DNA of 64,000 bases. It comes from Candidatus Methylomirabilis sp. (GTDB taxonomy: Bacteria > Muiribacteriota > Ozemobacteria > Ozemobacterales > Ozemobacteraceae). Every line of letters starts with the position of its first letter. Position 1 is the stretch's first letter. The notes under the pieces are model-generated. The model ran no database searches and had not been told where the DNA came from. It was given only the letters and a program-made list of their open reading frames with translations. A program made the position numbers and the translations under genes. Shown in pieces: positions 26,648 through 34,805 of this stretch. Location: the NCBI GenBank assembly GCA_020722725.1, contig DYKG01000010.1, positions 1 to 64,000 of the forward strand. Direction: 5' to 3'.

Positions 26648-29600
26648 ATGTATTTAAACCGTTTTAAACCTTTTCTGGCTATTTTATCGTCTGTTTTATT
26701 GTCGTTCGTTCTCGGTTCAATCGGTTGTGGCGGCGGATCACAGTCTGTTGGCGTCACTCAGGTTGATACTGCTGGAATTACCAGCACAGTCAATGGGTTT
26801 ATGCAATCTCTGCGCGCCGGAAATCCGGAGTCTTTTTTCTCTCCCACGCTCAGATCGCAGGAGTCAGCGTCAAGTGGTATTCAAACCCTTAAAATATGGG
26901 ACTTTGGTTCAGATATTAATAATCCTGATGACAATACCTACCATTATTTTTCTATCCCCCAGGATGGAATAAACCAGATATCTGATGATTATGCCACGGT
27001 TTATGCAACTAAAAATTTTGATGGCAGAGCTTTCAGAGTTGATTTTGAACTGGTCAAGATTGATGGAAGCTGGTTTATCGAAACCATCAAATTCACCAGC
27101 AACTCCAGCGAATTTGTAAATGCCGCTTCCCTGCTTCCCTTGCAAAAAGGCAACGTCTGGAAGAATATAATGATCCCTGCCGACAGCTCAAGCTCGATTT
27201 CTTCGCCAATTATGGTATCGGGCACGATTAGCAGCGACCCGGTAGTGAAAGACTCGCGAACAGTTTATTATGTTTCCTATAATTCAGTTTCAACAAATCT
27301 TACCTTTAACCTCAGTAATTATTCTTCAACGCTGAATACGCTGAAAACTACAGATTCATGGCCCATATTGCAGGCGGCATTTCAGCCTTCTTCTGTGTCA
27401 GATCCTCTCAACATCAGGTCCTTAATCCTCGACCCCGGGTCAGGAATTCTCGACCTTTTTTCACCGAGCACATCAGTTCGCGAAATTGGCTACGCAAACC
27501 AGAACGGCTTGTTTCAATATGGTGCGAGCACATTCAATGCCGGCCAGCCGGTGCAGTTTCTTTCTGCCGCACCGGTTATTGGTGAAATTGCCACCAGGAC
27601 AGTTTTTGTCGAAATCAACGGCGTGACTTATGAAATTTTTATGGCATCGCGGCTTGCAAGAAAAGTGAGCATTCTGACTTTTGCCGGGCCTTTTGAAGCC
27701 TATCAGGTTGATGCCTATGCCAGATTCGTTAATTCCTTCCCGATTGGCCAGCATCAGGAAATGTACTGGACTAGATTGTTTGCCGCTGATAATGGCGAGG
27801 TTGCTCAGGTTGAATGGGATGGCGGCGGCGTGGCCAAATATGTGTATCTGCTTTATTCTGCTGTGGTGAACGGACGAACTATATCACCGCTTGACAGTGG
27901 CTCATCAACCAGTCCTTTTGCATTTGTGGCCGGTTCAACTTTGAACAGCGCTACCATCGGCCAGAGTTTTTCTCAGACTTTGGTGGAAGGCGGAACCGCA
28001 CCATACAACCATTCCGTTCTTTCGGGAGTGCTGCCTTCAGGATTAACCATCGGCGGGGGCTCAATAGTCGGAACCCCGACTGAAGAAGGTAATTTCAATT
28101 TTAATCTGCAATTCACCGATGCTGCCGGAACAACTATTTCGCAGGCTTTCTCGCTGGCGGTGAACTCGGTACCGGCAGGCAGCTCACTTGCATTTGTGCC
28201 TGAAACCAACATTCTTCCATCCGGTGCTGTAGGCAGCGCCTATAATCAGGTTATCGTAAGTGGTGGGGCGCCGCCCTACAGCTTTTCAACAGTTACTCTG
28301 CCAGGCGGACTTGCTTTTTCAAATAATGGTTTAACTGGTGTGCCAACCGTCGCCGACTCATTTGTCTTTACGCTCACAGTCACAGATGGTGCTGCCAATT
28401 CTGTTAGTCGAGAATTCACTTTGGTTATTGGGCCGGAACTGCAATTCTTAGCCACTTCTCCCCTTAAAACCGGAACCCTTGATAAGAGCTATTCCTGGAT
28501 CATTGCCGCCGGGGGAGTATCGCCGGTTTCTCTTTCTCTTGATTCTGGAACCCTGCCTGCAGGCTTGAGTTTTAATCAGTTACAGCTTAGTGGCACCCCG
28601 ACTGCAGTAAATAGTTACAGCTTCACCATTCGGGCTACCGACGCATCGGGGCGTGCAATAACCCGGCCTTTTACGATGGATGTAGTTAACCCGCCGGTTT
28701 TTGCTTTGGCTTCACCACTGCCCAATGCCACAATCAATGCGCCATATAATCAAACTCTGATCAAAGATGGGGTTAAGCCCTATACAATAAATATTACCAG
28801 CGGCACATTGCCAGGCGAACTGACTCTTGGCACCGACGGCGTGATAAGTGGCACCACTACCGCCGCTGCCGGCACCTATTCATTCTCTGTTGTTGTGTCC
28901 GATGCAAATGCCGATATTCTTTCGGGTACTTTCTCTATTACTGTGAGCATACCGTTCGTAGTCGCTCCGTCAATCAAATGGCAGAAAAATTACGGTGGTT
29001 ACCAGGGTGGAGATACTGATGAAGAAACTGGCTCGAAAATTATTCCGATTAACGGTGGTTACCTGATTGTTGGTAATTATATTGTCACCAACGGCATAAC
29101 TGATGTCAGGGTTGTCAAGATCGACGAACTGGGTACGGTTCTTTGGCAGGAAACCTATTATGGATCAGGAAATGATCGGGTCTATGATGTGATTCAGACC
29201 GATGATGGTAACTTTCTGATGGTTGGATCGACCAACTCTAGCTCAGGGGAATTCGTGGTGAGCAATGGAGGTATCGATAGCTTTGCCATGAAAATAAGCT
29301 CGGTAGATGGCTCGATACTCTGGAGCAGAACATACGGTGGGGCTAATGAAGATAAATTCCTGTCGATTGCCAGGGGCATTGTACCGGCCTATCGAATTCT
29401 TGTCGCAGGGGCAACATTTTCTAAGGATGGTGATTTAAGTGCTGCAGGTGTTCACTATAACCCATCTTATCCCGATGCATGGGTTGCCAGACTTGACCCG
29501 GACAATGGTGATATTCTCTGGCAAAAAGCCTTTGGCGGAACAAGCAACGATGAAGCCCGCGCCGTAGCCATTGACAGCACGGGAAATATTTTTATTGCAG

Positions 29601-30232
29601 GGCTTTCTGCATCTACCGATGGAGATAGAGCTAGCGGAGCGGTTGCGGGCAATGGTGTCGGGGTTTCCGATGTCTGGGTGCTTAAACTTGACCACACCGA
29701 TATTAATTTCGGTGCAATCACGTGGCAGAAATCTTATGGCGGCTCGGCCTCAGACAAGGCAAATGCCATGAAGGTTACCAACAGCGGCCGGCTTATTTTA
29801 ACCGGAGAGACATCTTCTACTGAAGTCCCCGGCTATCACAGCGGTTCTGACCTGTGGATGGGTGAGGTCGGTTTAGATGGCACGCTCTCCTGGCAGCGGG
29901 CCTTTGGTGGCACATTCCAGGAACAGGGGCTTGACGTTCAGTTCTTTGCTGATGGTTCATATCTTGCAGTGGGATCAGCTGGATCAGGCGACGGAGATGT
30001 TCAGGGATTTTATGGAAACTGGGATGCCTGGATGTTAAAAGTCGATACGACTGGTGCGGCATTGCAATGGCAGAAACCTTATGGCGGGACTGCCAGTGAA
30101 AAATTCCGCTCTGCGGTTCTGGTAAATGACGTTTTAACAGTTGTTGGTTCGACTGATTCAAACGATAAAGACCTTGCCGGGATTGGCTCCCAAGATGGAT
30201 TATATGGCTGGTGGGCAGTTCAGTTCCAATAA
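26648..30232 (+). CDS. Probable lipoprotein with four Ig-like repeats and a C-terminal beta-propeller
   Basis: A 1194-residue exported protein. The N-terminus has a hydrophobic segment ending SIGCGGG, a likely lipobox that places it on a membrane. Residues about 40-140 look like an NTF2-like domain (VNGFMQSLRAGNPESFF ... VKIDGSWFIE). Residues about 423-770 contain four putative-Ig (He_PIG) repeats with the recurrent GxxPYxxxxxSGxLPxGLxxxxxxxxGTP pattern. Residues about 772-1194 hold roughly six propeller blades, each with W-Q-K/R-x-(Y/F)-GG and DGx(F/Y)L(I/A)VG motifs. Such proteins are usually surface binding or scaffolding proteins. A GGAG site lies 8 nt before the ATG. No catalytic motif is seen. 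It appears to be transcribed alone. Confidence 0.8.
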   Translation: MYLNRFKPFLAILSSVLLSFVLGSIGCGGGSQSVGVTQVDTAGITSTVNGFMQSLRAGNPESFFSPTLRSQESASSGIQTLKIWDFGSDINNPDDNTYHYFSIPQDGINQISDDYATVYATKNFDGRAFRVDFELVKIDGSWFIETIKFTSNSSEFVNAASLLPLQKGNVWKNIMIPADSSSSISSPIMVSGTISSDPVVKDSRTVYYVSYNSVSTNLTFNLSNYSSTLNTLKTTDSWPILQAAFQPSSVSDPLNIRSLILDPGSGILDLFSPSTSVREIGYANQNGLFQYGASTFNAGQPVQFLSAAPVIGEIATRTVFVEINGVTYEIFMASRLARKVSILTFAGPFEAYQVDAYARFVNSFPIGQHQEMYWTRLFAADNGEVAQVEWDGGGVAKYVYLLYSAVVNGRTISPLDSGSSTSPFAFVAGSTLNSATIGQSFSQTLVEGGTAPYNHSVLSGVLPSGLTIGGGSIVGTPTEEGNFNFNLQFTDAAGTTISQAFSLAVNSVPAGSSLAFVPETNILPSGAVGSAYNQVIVSGGAPPYSFSTVTLPGGLAFSNNGLTGVPTVADSFVFTLTVTDGAANSVSREFTLVIGPELQFLATSPLKTGTLDKSYSWIIAAGGVSPVSLSLDSGTLPAGLSFNQLQLSGTPTAVNSYSFTIRATDASGRAITRPFTMDVVNPPVFALASPLPNATINAPYNQTLIKDGVKPYTINITSGTLPGELTLGTDGVISGTTTAAAGTYSFSVVVSDANADILSGTFSITVSIPFVVAPSIKWQKNYGGYQGGDTDEETGSKIIPINGGYLIVGNYIVTNGITDVRVVKIDELGTVLWQETYYGSGNDRVYDVIQTDDGNFLMVGSTNSSSGEFVVSNGGIDSFAMKISSVDGSILWSRTYGGANEDKFLSIARGIVPAYRILVAGATFSKDGDLSAAGVHYNPSYPDAWVARLDPDNGDILWQKAFGGTSNDEARAVAIDSTGNIFIAGLSASTDGDRASGAVAGNGVGVSDVWVLKLDHTDINFGAITWQKSYGGSASDKANAMKVTNSGRLILTGETSSTEVPGYHSGSDLWMGEVGLDGTLSWQRAFGGTFQEQGLDVQFFADGSYLAVGSAGSGDGDVQGFYGNWDAWMLKVDTTGAALQWQKPYGGTASEKFRSAVLVNDVLTVVGSTDSNDKDLAGIGSQDGLYGWWAVQFQ

Positions 30233-30260
30233 TCATTTGAAGTTTTGATTGTTAAAAACC

Positions 30261-30509
30261 TCAGGGTTTGAGAAAATTTTTGATAACCATGGGGTTTATT
30301 TCTGTACGAACGACCGGAGATTCTTTTTCAGAAAAATTTTGGGCGTGGTTGGTGTTCGCCTTCAGAACATTTTCTTCGGGGCAGAAAACTTTTGAAGGTT
30401 GCCTGAGACAATTCTCAACAAGAGTTCTGAATGACAGGGTCGTCGTTTCGCTTTGCATTTTGTGATTTCCTTTCATTTTCATAAACAGCAGAAGACCAGA
30501 AGTTGCCAT
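30261..30509 (-). CDS. Possible small protein of unknown function
   Basis: An 82-codon reading frame with two possible starts. The ATG at 30509 is preceded at 9 nt by a strong GGGGGAG site. The ATG at 30458 (65 residues, MQSETTTLSFRTLV) has AAAGGAAA upstream. I recognise no family. The sequence is polar with no membrane segment. It converges on the lipoprotein gene, 28 nt away. The strong ribosome-binding site argues for translation, but the frame could also be the tail of another decayed gene in this eroded stretch. Confidence 0.35.
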   Translation of the reverse strand: MATSGLLLFMKMKGNHKMQSETTTLSFRTLVENCLRQPSKVFCPEENVLKANTNHAQNFSEKESPVVRTEINPMVIKNFLKP

Positions 30510-30514
30510 AAATG

Positions 30515-30582
30515 AAAACTCCCCCGACCTTGTTGCAGACGCAGAGGTGAGGGAGTTTTATCGAAGAAGCCTCAGAAGGCTT
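30515..30582. promoter_or_regulatory. Tandem stem-loops that would sequester a ribosome-binding site
   Basis: AAAACTCCC (30515-30523) pairs with GGGAGTTTT (30551-30559), and inside this lie further pairs ACCT/AGGT and TGC/GCA. On the minus strand the right-hand part of the stem contains the GGGGGAG site (30519-30525) of the small reading frame starting at 30509. A second hairpin, AAGCCT-CAGA-AGGCTT, lies at 30567-30582. It may be a leader structure controlling that frame, or terminators for the eroded cyclase transcript. It does not match a riboswitch class I know. Confidence 0.4.
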
Positions 30583-30692
30583 TATTCGTCGCTTGAATTT
30601 TTTTAATTTCTGTTTCAATTCAAACCCTTTTTCAAAAAAATTACATGGCGATTATATTGCCTTAAACCTGAAAAGTCAACATTGACTGCAGC

Positions 30693-31147
30693 CTAAATTG
30701 CCGCAAAAATCTCGACAGACTGGGTTTTGCCTTTAACCGTGGAAATTTCAAGCTTTTTAACCTTTGCAGCTGTATTAAGATTCTTTAAAATATTGCCCGA
30801 GACCACCACTCCATGATTCAAGCCAATCGACAGATTTCGGTTGCCCATTTTTTTAAACCCGGCTGAAAGCTCTTTGGCGAACGCCCATGCTCTATAGGCG
30901 GCATCGTTTTTTTCCCTGGTTCGAAGACCATCATTATCTTGTCGTGCTGTGACTGCATTGAAGCGATAACCAGCTGCGCCTTTTCCTGCCATTTTCTGCG
31001 GGCTTCAAGCTGTGCTGCTTCCTGTTGGCGGTTGTAGGAAAATTGAATCAGCAACAAAATCATTACTGAGTAAGCCACTGGCAAAAAGATACCGATAAAG
31101 TGGCGAGTCGTGAGGCGGTGGGAGGTGGTTTCTTTAAATGGAGTCAA
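30693..31147 (-). pseudogene. Eroded membrane-anchored class III nucleotidyl cyclase
   Basis: Two minus-strand frames make one decayed gene. The N-terminus (start 31147) gives a membrane helix (FIGIFLPVAYSVMILLLIQF) and a coiled linker. It then jumps straight to DKIMMVF, which corresponds to the GDGIMAVF motif in the middle of a class III cyclase domain, so the first half of the catalytic domain is missing. After a run of seven T on the plus strand (30907-30913, one short for frame continuity), the other frame continues with NLSIGLNHGVVVSGNI, NTAAKV and VKGKTQSVEIF, the later cyclase motifs with intervening parts deleted. Several deletions plus a frameshift make it non-functional. It shows that cyclic-nucleotide signalling genes of this type existed in the lineage. 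Confidence 0.75.
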
Positions 31148-31252
31148 TTGAGCTGATCCGTAACGAAAGTATCAAACAGTCTAACAAAAAATTTTATTTT
31201 ATAAAACTTACTTCATTAAAATTCTCTGCTTTTAAACCGAACAACAAATTGA

Positions 31253-31258
31253 TATAAT
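31253..31258 (+). promoter_or_regulatory. -10 box of dnaE, implying a leaderless transcript
   Basis: A perfect TATAAT ends 7 bp before the dnaE ATG. With the usual -10 to start spacing, transcription would begin at or within a base or two of the ATG. There is no ribosome-binding site before this ATG. The -35 region is weak. Confidence 0.45.
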
Positions 31259-31265
31259 TTGCCCG

Positions 31266-34200
31266 ATGTTTCACACTAATTTCGTACACCTTCACGTTCA
31301 CAGCCATTACAGTCTTCTCGATGGCGCTGCGCCCATAAAGGCGATTGTCGAGGCGGCCAGACGGTTTCGCATGCCCGCCATTGCCATTACCGACCACGGC
31401 AATATGTTTGGCGCAATCGAACTCTACCAGCATGCGCTTAAGCGAGGGGTTAAACCGATTCTTGGTTTTGAGGCCTATGTGACCCCGCATCCTCTCGATA
31501 AAAAAATCAAAGACCCGATGTATCATCTGGTTTTGTTGGCCCGCAACATCGTCGGTTACCGAAATCTGGTCAAGCTCTCAACCATTGCTTTTACCGAGGG
31601 CTTTTATTACAAACCCAGAGTTAATTACGAGCTGCTGGAAAAGTACTCCGAAGGCTTGATTGCTCTAGGGGCCTGCCTTGCCGGCGAGGTGCCTTGTTAC
31701 CTGCGCAAAAATGACCGTGAAGGCGCGATAACCGCCATAAAAAGATACCAGAAGATTTTTGGCCCGGAAAATTTTTACGTTGAGATCCAGAATCACGGAA
31801 TTGCTGATCAGATAGAAATTCTCAAGCCACTGGTAGAAGTGGCCAGGCTTTGCAACGCTCCAATCGTTGCTACCAATGACAGCCACTACGTTCGCCCCGA
31901 AGACTGGGAAGCCCAGGATGCCCTGCTCTGCCTGAACACCAACGCTAAAATCGAAGACCCCGATCGTTACAGGTTTGAAACCCGCGAATTTTACCTGAAA
32001 TCGCCCCAGGAAATGAACGAGCTGTTTTCCGAATATCCTGATGCGATTTCAAATACCCTGAGAATTGCCGAACGCTGCAACGTTCAGCTTAATCTTGGCA
32101 AGCCATATCTGCCTGAATTCCCGATTCCTGAAGGAAAAACATCTGAAAGCTATCTGACCGACCTCTGTCACCAGGGCTATATCCGGCGCTACAAGACTGA
32201 TGCCCCTCCCCGCGAGATTCAAGAAAGACTTGAATATGAGCTTGGGGTCATCAAGCGCATGGGATTCTGCGATTACTTCCTCATCGTCTGGGATTTCATC
32301 AAAGCTGCACGCGACATGGGCGTTCCGGTCGGGCCTGGCCGTGGTTCGGCTGCGGGCAGTCTGGTTGCTTATTTGCTTGGCATTACTGATATCGACCCGT
32401 TGAAATATGGGCTGCTGTTCGAGCGTTTTCTCAACCCTGAGCGAATCAGCATGCCTGATATCGACGTCGATTTCAGCGACGATGGCAGGCAGCAGGTAAT
32501 CGATTACGTGGTTGAAAAATATGGTCGCAGCAAGGTTGCTCAGATCATTACCTTCAATTTCATTCTGGCCAAAATGGCAATTCGCGACATTGGCCGGGTA
32601 ATGGGGGTTGAGCTTTCAGAAGTTGACCGCATCGCCAAAATGGTGCCTGAAAAACCAGGCATTCACCTGAAAAAAGTTCTTGATGAAGTACCCGAACTTA
32701 AAGAGTTGGTAGTGCATGGCACCGACCAGCAGAAGCGCCTGTTGCGCATCGCCGAAACCGTTGATGGTCTGGTAAGGCATTGCGGCGTACATGCCTGTGG
32801 CATCGTTATTTCGGCAATTGATCTGATGGATATTGTTCCGCTTTACCGCGATAAAAACGACGAAATTGTTACTCAGTATGAGAAAAATGCCATCGAGACC
32901 ATCGGCCTGTTGAAAATGGACTTTCTGGGCCTTAAAACCCTGACAATTCTCAAGCGGGCCCTTGAAAACATTAAAGAAAGCCAGAATGTCGAAGTAGATC
33001 TCGATGCTGTATCACTCGAAGACCAAAAAACTTACGAACTGCTGCAGAAAGCCTTAACCCTCGGAGTCTTCCAGCTTGAATCGGCTGGCATGCGAAATCT
33101 GATAGTACGCCTGCAACCTTCGGTTTTTGAAGACATCATCGCATTGTTGGCCATGTATCGACCTGGCCCGCTTGGATCAGGCATGGTCGACGATTTTGTT
33201 GAACGCAAACACGGCCGCAAAAAACTCGAATATCCGCACCCTGAGCTCGAACCGGTGTTAAAAGACACTTACGGCGTATTCCTGTATCAGGAACAATGCA
33301 TGCAGACCGCCAACATTCTTGCTAATTTTTCCATGGCTCAAGCAGATGGTCTGCGAAAAGCGATGGGCAAAAAAATTCGCGAAGTCATGGAAAAAATGGG
33401 CGGACTTTTCGTTAAAGGTGCGGTTGCCAGGGGCATCGACGGGCAAAAGGCGCAGGAAATCTTCGACCTGATGGCCAGTTTCGCCGAGTATGGTTTCAAT
33501 AAGTCCCACTCGGCTGCATATGCACTGATAACATTCAGAACCGCTTATTTAAAGGCTCATTATCCGGTTGAATTCATGGCGGCCGTTCTTTCATCAGAAT
33601 TGAATGATACCGATAAAATTGCTGAATACATAGATGAATGTCGAACCATGGGCATTGAAATCCTGCCTCCTGATGTGAATATTTCAAATGGCCTTTTTAA
33701 AGTAGAAAATGGAAAAATTCATTACGGCCTGAGCGCTCTGAAGGGCGTTGGTGCCGGTGCGGTTGATTCAATTGAAAAGGTTCGGGCAGAGGGCGGTCCG
33801 TATAAATCCCTTTCAGATTTCACCCGTCGGGTTGACAGCAGGCATGTTAATGCAAGAGTCGTTGATGCGCTGATTAAGGCGGGAGCTTTCAATTCTTTCG
33901 GCCTGAAAAAACGGCAACTGGTCGAAATGACCACTGAAGCCCTGAAGGCCGGACAATCTGCCCAGAAAGAAAAAGAATCCGGGCAGACTACTTTTTTTGA
34001 CCTTTTCGGTGACGCGGCTGAAGGTTTGGGCGCCCATGATATCAAGCCTCCCGATGTCCCTGAATTTACTGAAAAAGAGTTGCTCGCCTACGAAAAAGAA
34101 GTTTACGGCTTTTACCTTACCGGTGACCCGTTCAAATCGGTTGCTCCTCTTGGCCGAATCTTTTCAAGTATTGCCCTGCCAAGGCTTGCCGAGGCTGGCG

Positions 34201-34784
34201 ATGGTCAGACTTTCAGGATTGCCGGCATTCTAACGGGAATGAAGCGTCACATTACCAAAAAAGGCGATGGAATGGCCTTTTTGAGCGTTGAAGCCGATAA
34301 CGCCTCTGTCGATGTTACCCTGTTTCCCAGGGCTTATGAGCAGTATGGATCGCGGCTCAAGATTGATGAGCCGGTTTTTATGCTGGTCAGCACTCAGTTA
34401 ATCGATGGCAGTGTAAAGGTAAATGCTGAAAAAGTCCTTACTCTCGATGATTTCAACAGTGAAGAAGTTGGCAGGGTAACGCTCTTCGTTCCCCCTGAAA
34501 TGACGGGGCGTGAGAATTACCAGAAATTGCTGACGATTCTTCAGAAAAATATCGGTCAGGCAGGTTTTGTCATGAAAATAAACACTCCTGACCGCGAAAA
34601 GGTTACGCTTAAGCCAGGCACAAGATTCAGGCTGAATGTAAGCCCGCAATTCATTGCTGCCTGGGAAAAGCTTTGCGGAGCTGGTTCGGTCAGGGTTGAC
34701 TTCAGTCATCTCGACGTAGAGGTGAAAAGACGCAACTGGAAGCGAAATGGCGCGGATGGCAACGGGTTAAAGGCGACCGGATAA
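31266..34784 (+). CDS. dnaE: DNA polymerase III alpha subunit DnaE
   Basis: The 1172-residue replicative polymerase catalytic subunit (C-family). It begins with the PHP domain (FVHLHVHSHYSLLDGA, ITDHGNMFGA, ATNDSHYVRPEDWEAQDAL), so the metal ligands of a possibly active PHP proofreading site are present. The palm follows with GPGRGSAAGSLVAYLL and the catalytic Asp pair in MPDIDVDFSDDGR, then fingers (RPGPLGSGMVDDF, GFNKSHSAAYALI), tandem HhH and a C-terminal OB-fold. The length is typical of DnaE1. The N-terminus matches the family start exactly, which supports the ATG at 31266 despite the lack of a ribosome-binding site. It heads a five-gene run in which the downstream genes have no replication role that I can see. 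Confidence 0.97.
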   Translation: MFHTNFVHLHVHSHYSLLDGAAPIKAIVEAARRFRMPAIAITDHGNMFGAIELYQHALKRGVKPILGFEAYVTPHPLDKKIKDPMYHLVLLARNIVGYRNLVKLSTIAFTEGFYYKPRVNYELLEKYSEGLIALGACLAGEVPCYLRKNDREGAITAIKRYQKIFGPENFYVEIQNHGIADQIEILKPLVEVARLCNAPIVATNDSHYVRPEDWEAQDALLCLNTNAKIEDPDRYRFETREFYLKSPQEMNELFSEYPDAISNTLRIAERCNVQLNLGKPYLPEFPIPEGKTSESYLTDLCHQGYIRRYKTDAPPREIQERLEYELGVIKRMGFCDYFLIVWDFIKAARDMGVPVGPGRGSAAGSLVAYLLGITDIDPLKYGLLFERFLNPERISMPDIDVDFSDDGRQQVIDYVVEKYGRSKVAQIITFNFILAKMAIRDIGRVMGVELSEVDRIAKMVPEKPGIHLKKVLDEVPELKELVVHGTDQQKRLLRIAETVDGLVRHCGVHACGIVISAIDLMDIVPLYRDKNDEIVTQYEKNAIETIGLLKMDFLGLKTLTILKRALENIKESQNVEVDLDAVSLEDQKTYELLQKALTLGVFQLESAGMRNLIVRLQPSVFEDIIALLAMYRPGPLGSGMVDDFVERKHGRKKLEYPHPELEPVLKDTYGVFLYQEQCMQTANILANFSMAQADGLRKAMGKKIREVMEKMGGLFVKGAVARGIDGQKAQEIFDLMASFAEYGFNKSHSAAYALITFRTAYLKAHYPVEFMAAVLSSELNDTDKIAEYIDECRTMGIEILPPDVNISNGLFKVENGKIHYGLSALKGVGAGAVDSIEKVRAEGGPYKSLSDFTRRVDSRHVNARVVDALIKAGAFNSFGLKKRQLVEMTTEALKAGQSAQKEKESGQTTFFDLFGDAAEGLGAHDIKPPDVPEFTEKELLAYEKEVYGFYLTGDPFKSVAPLGRIFSSIALPRLAEAGDGQTFRIAGILTGMKRHITKKGDGMAFLSVEADNASVDVTLFPRAYEQYGSRLKIDEPVFMLVSTQLIDGSVKVNAEKVLTLDDFNSEEVGRVTLFVPPEMTGRENYQKLLTILQKNIGQAGFVMKINTPDREKVTLKPGTRFRLNVSPQFIAAWEKLCGAGSVRVDFSHLDVEVKRRNWKRNGADGNGLKATG

Positions 34785-34805
34785 ATTAAGGGGAAATCAA
34801 GGCTG

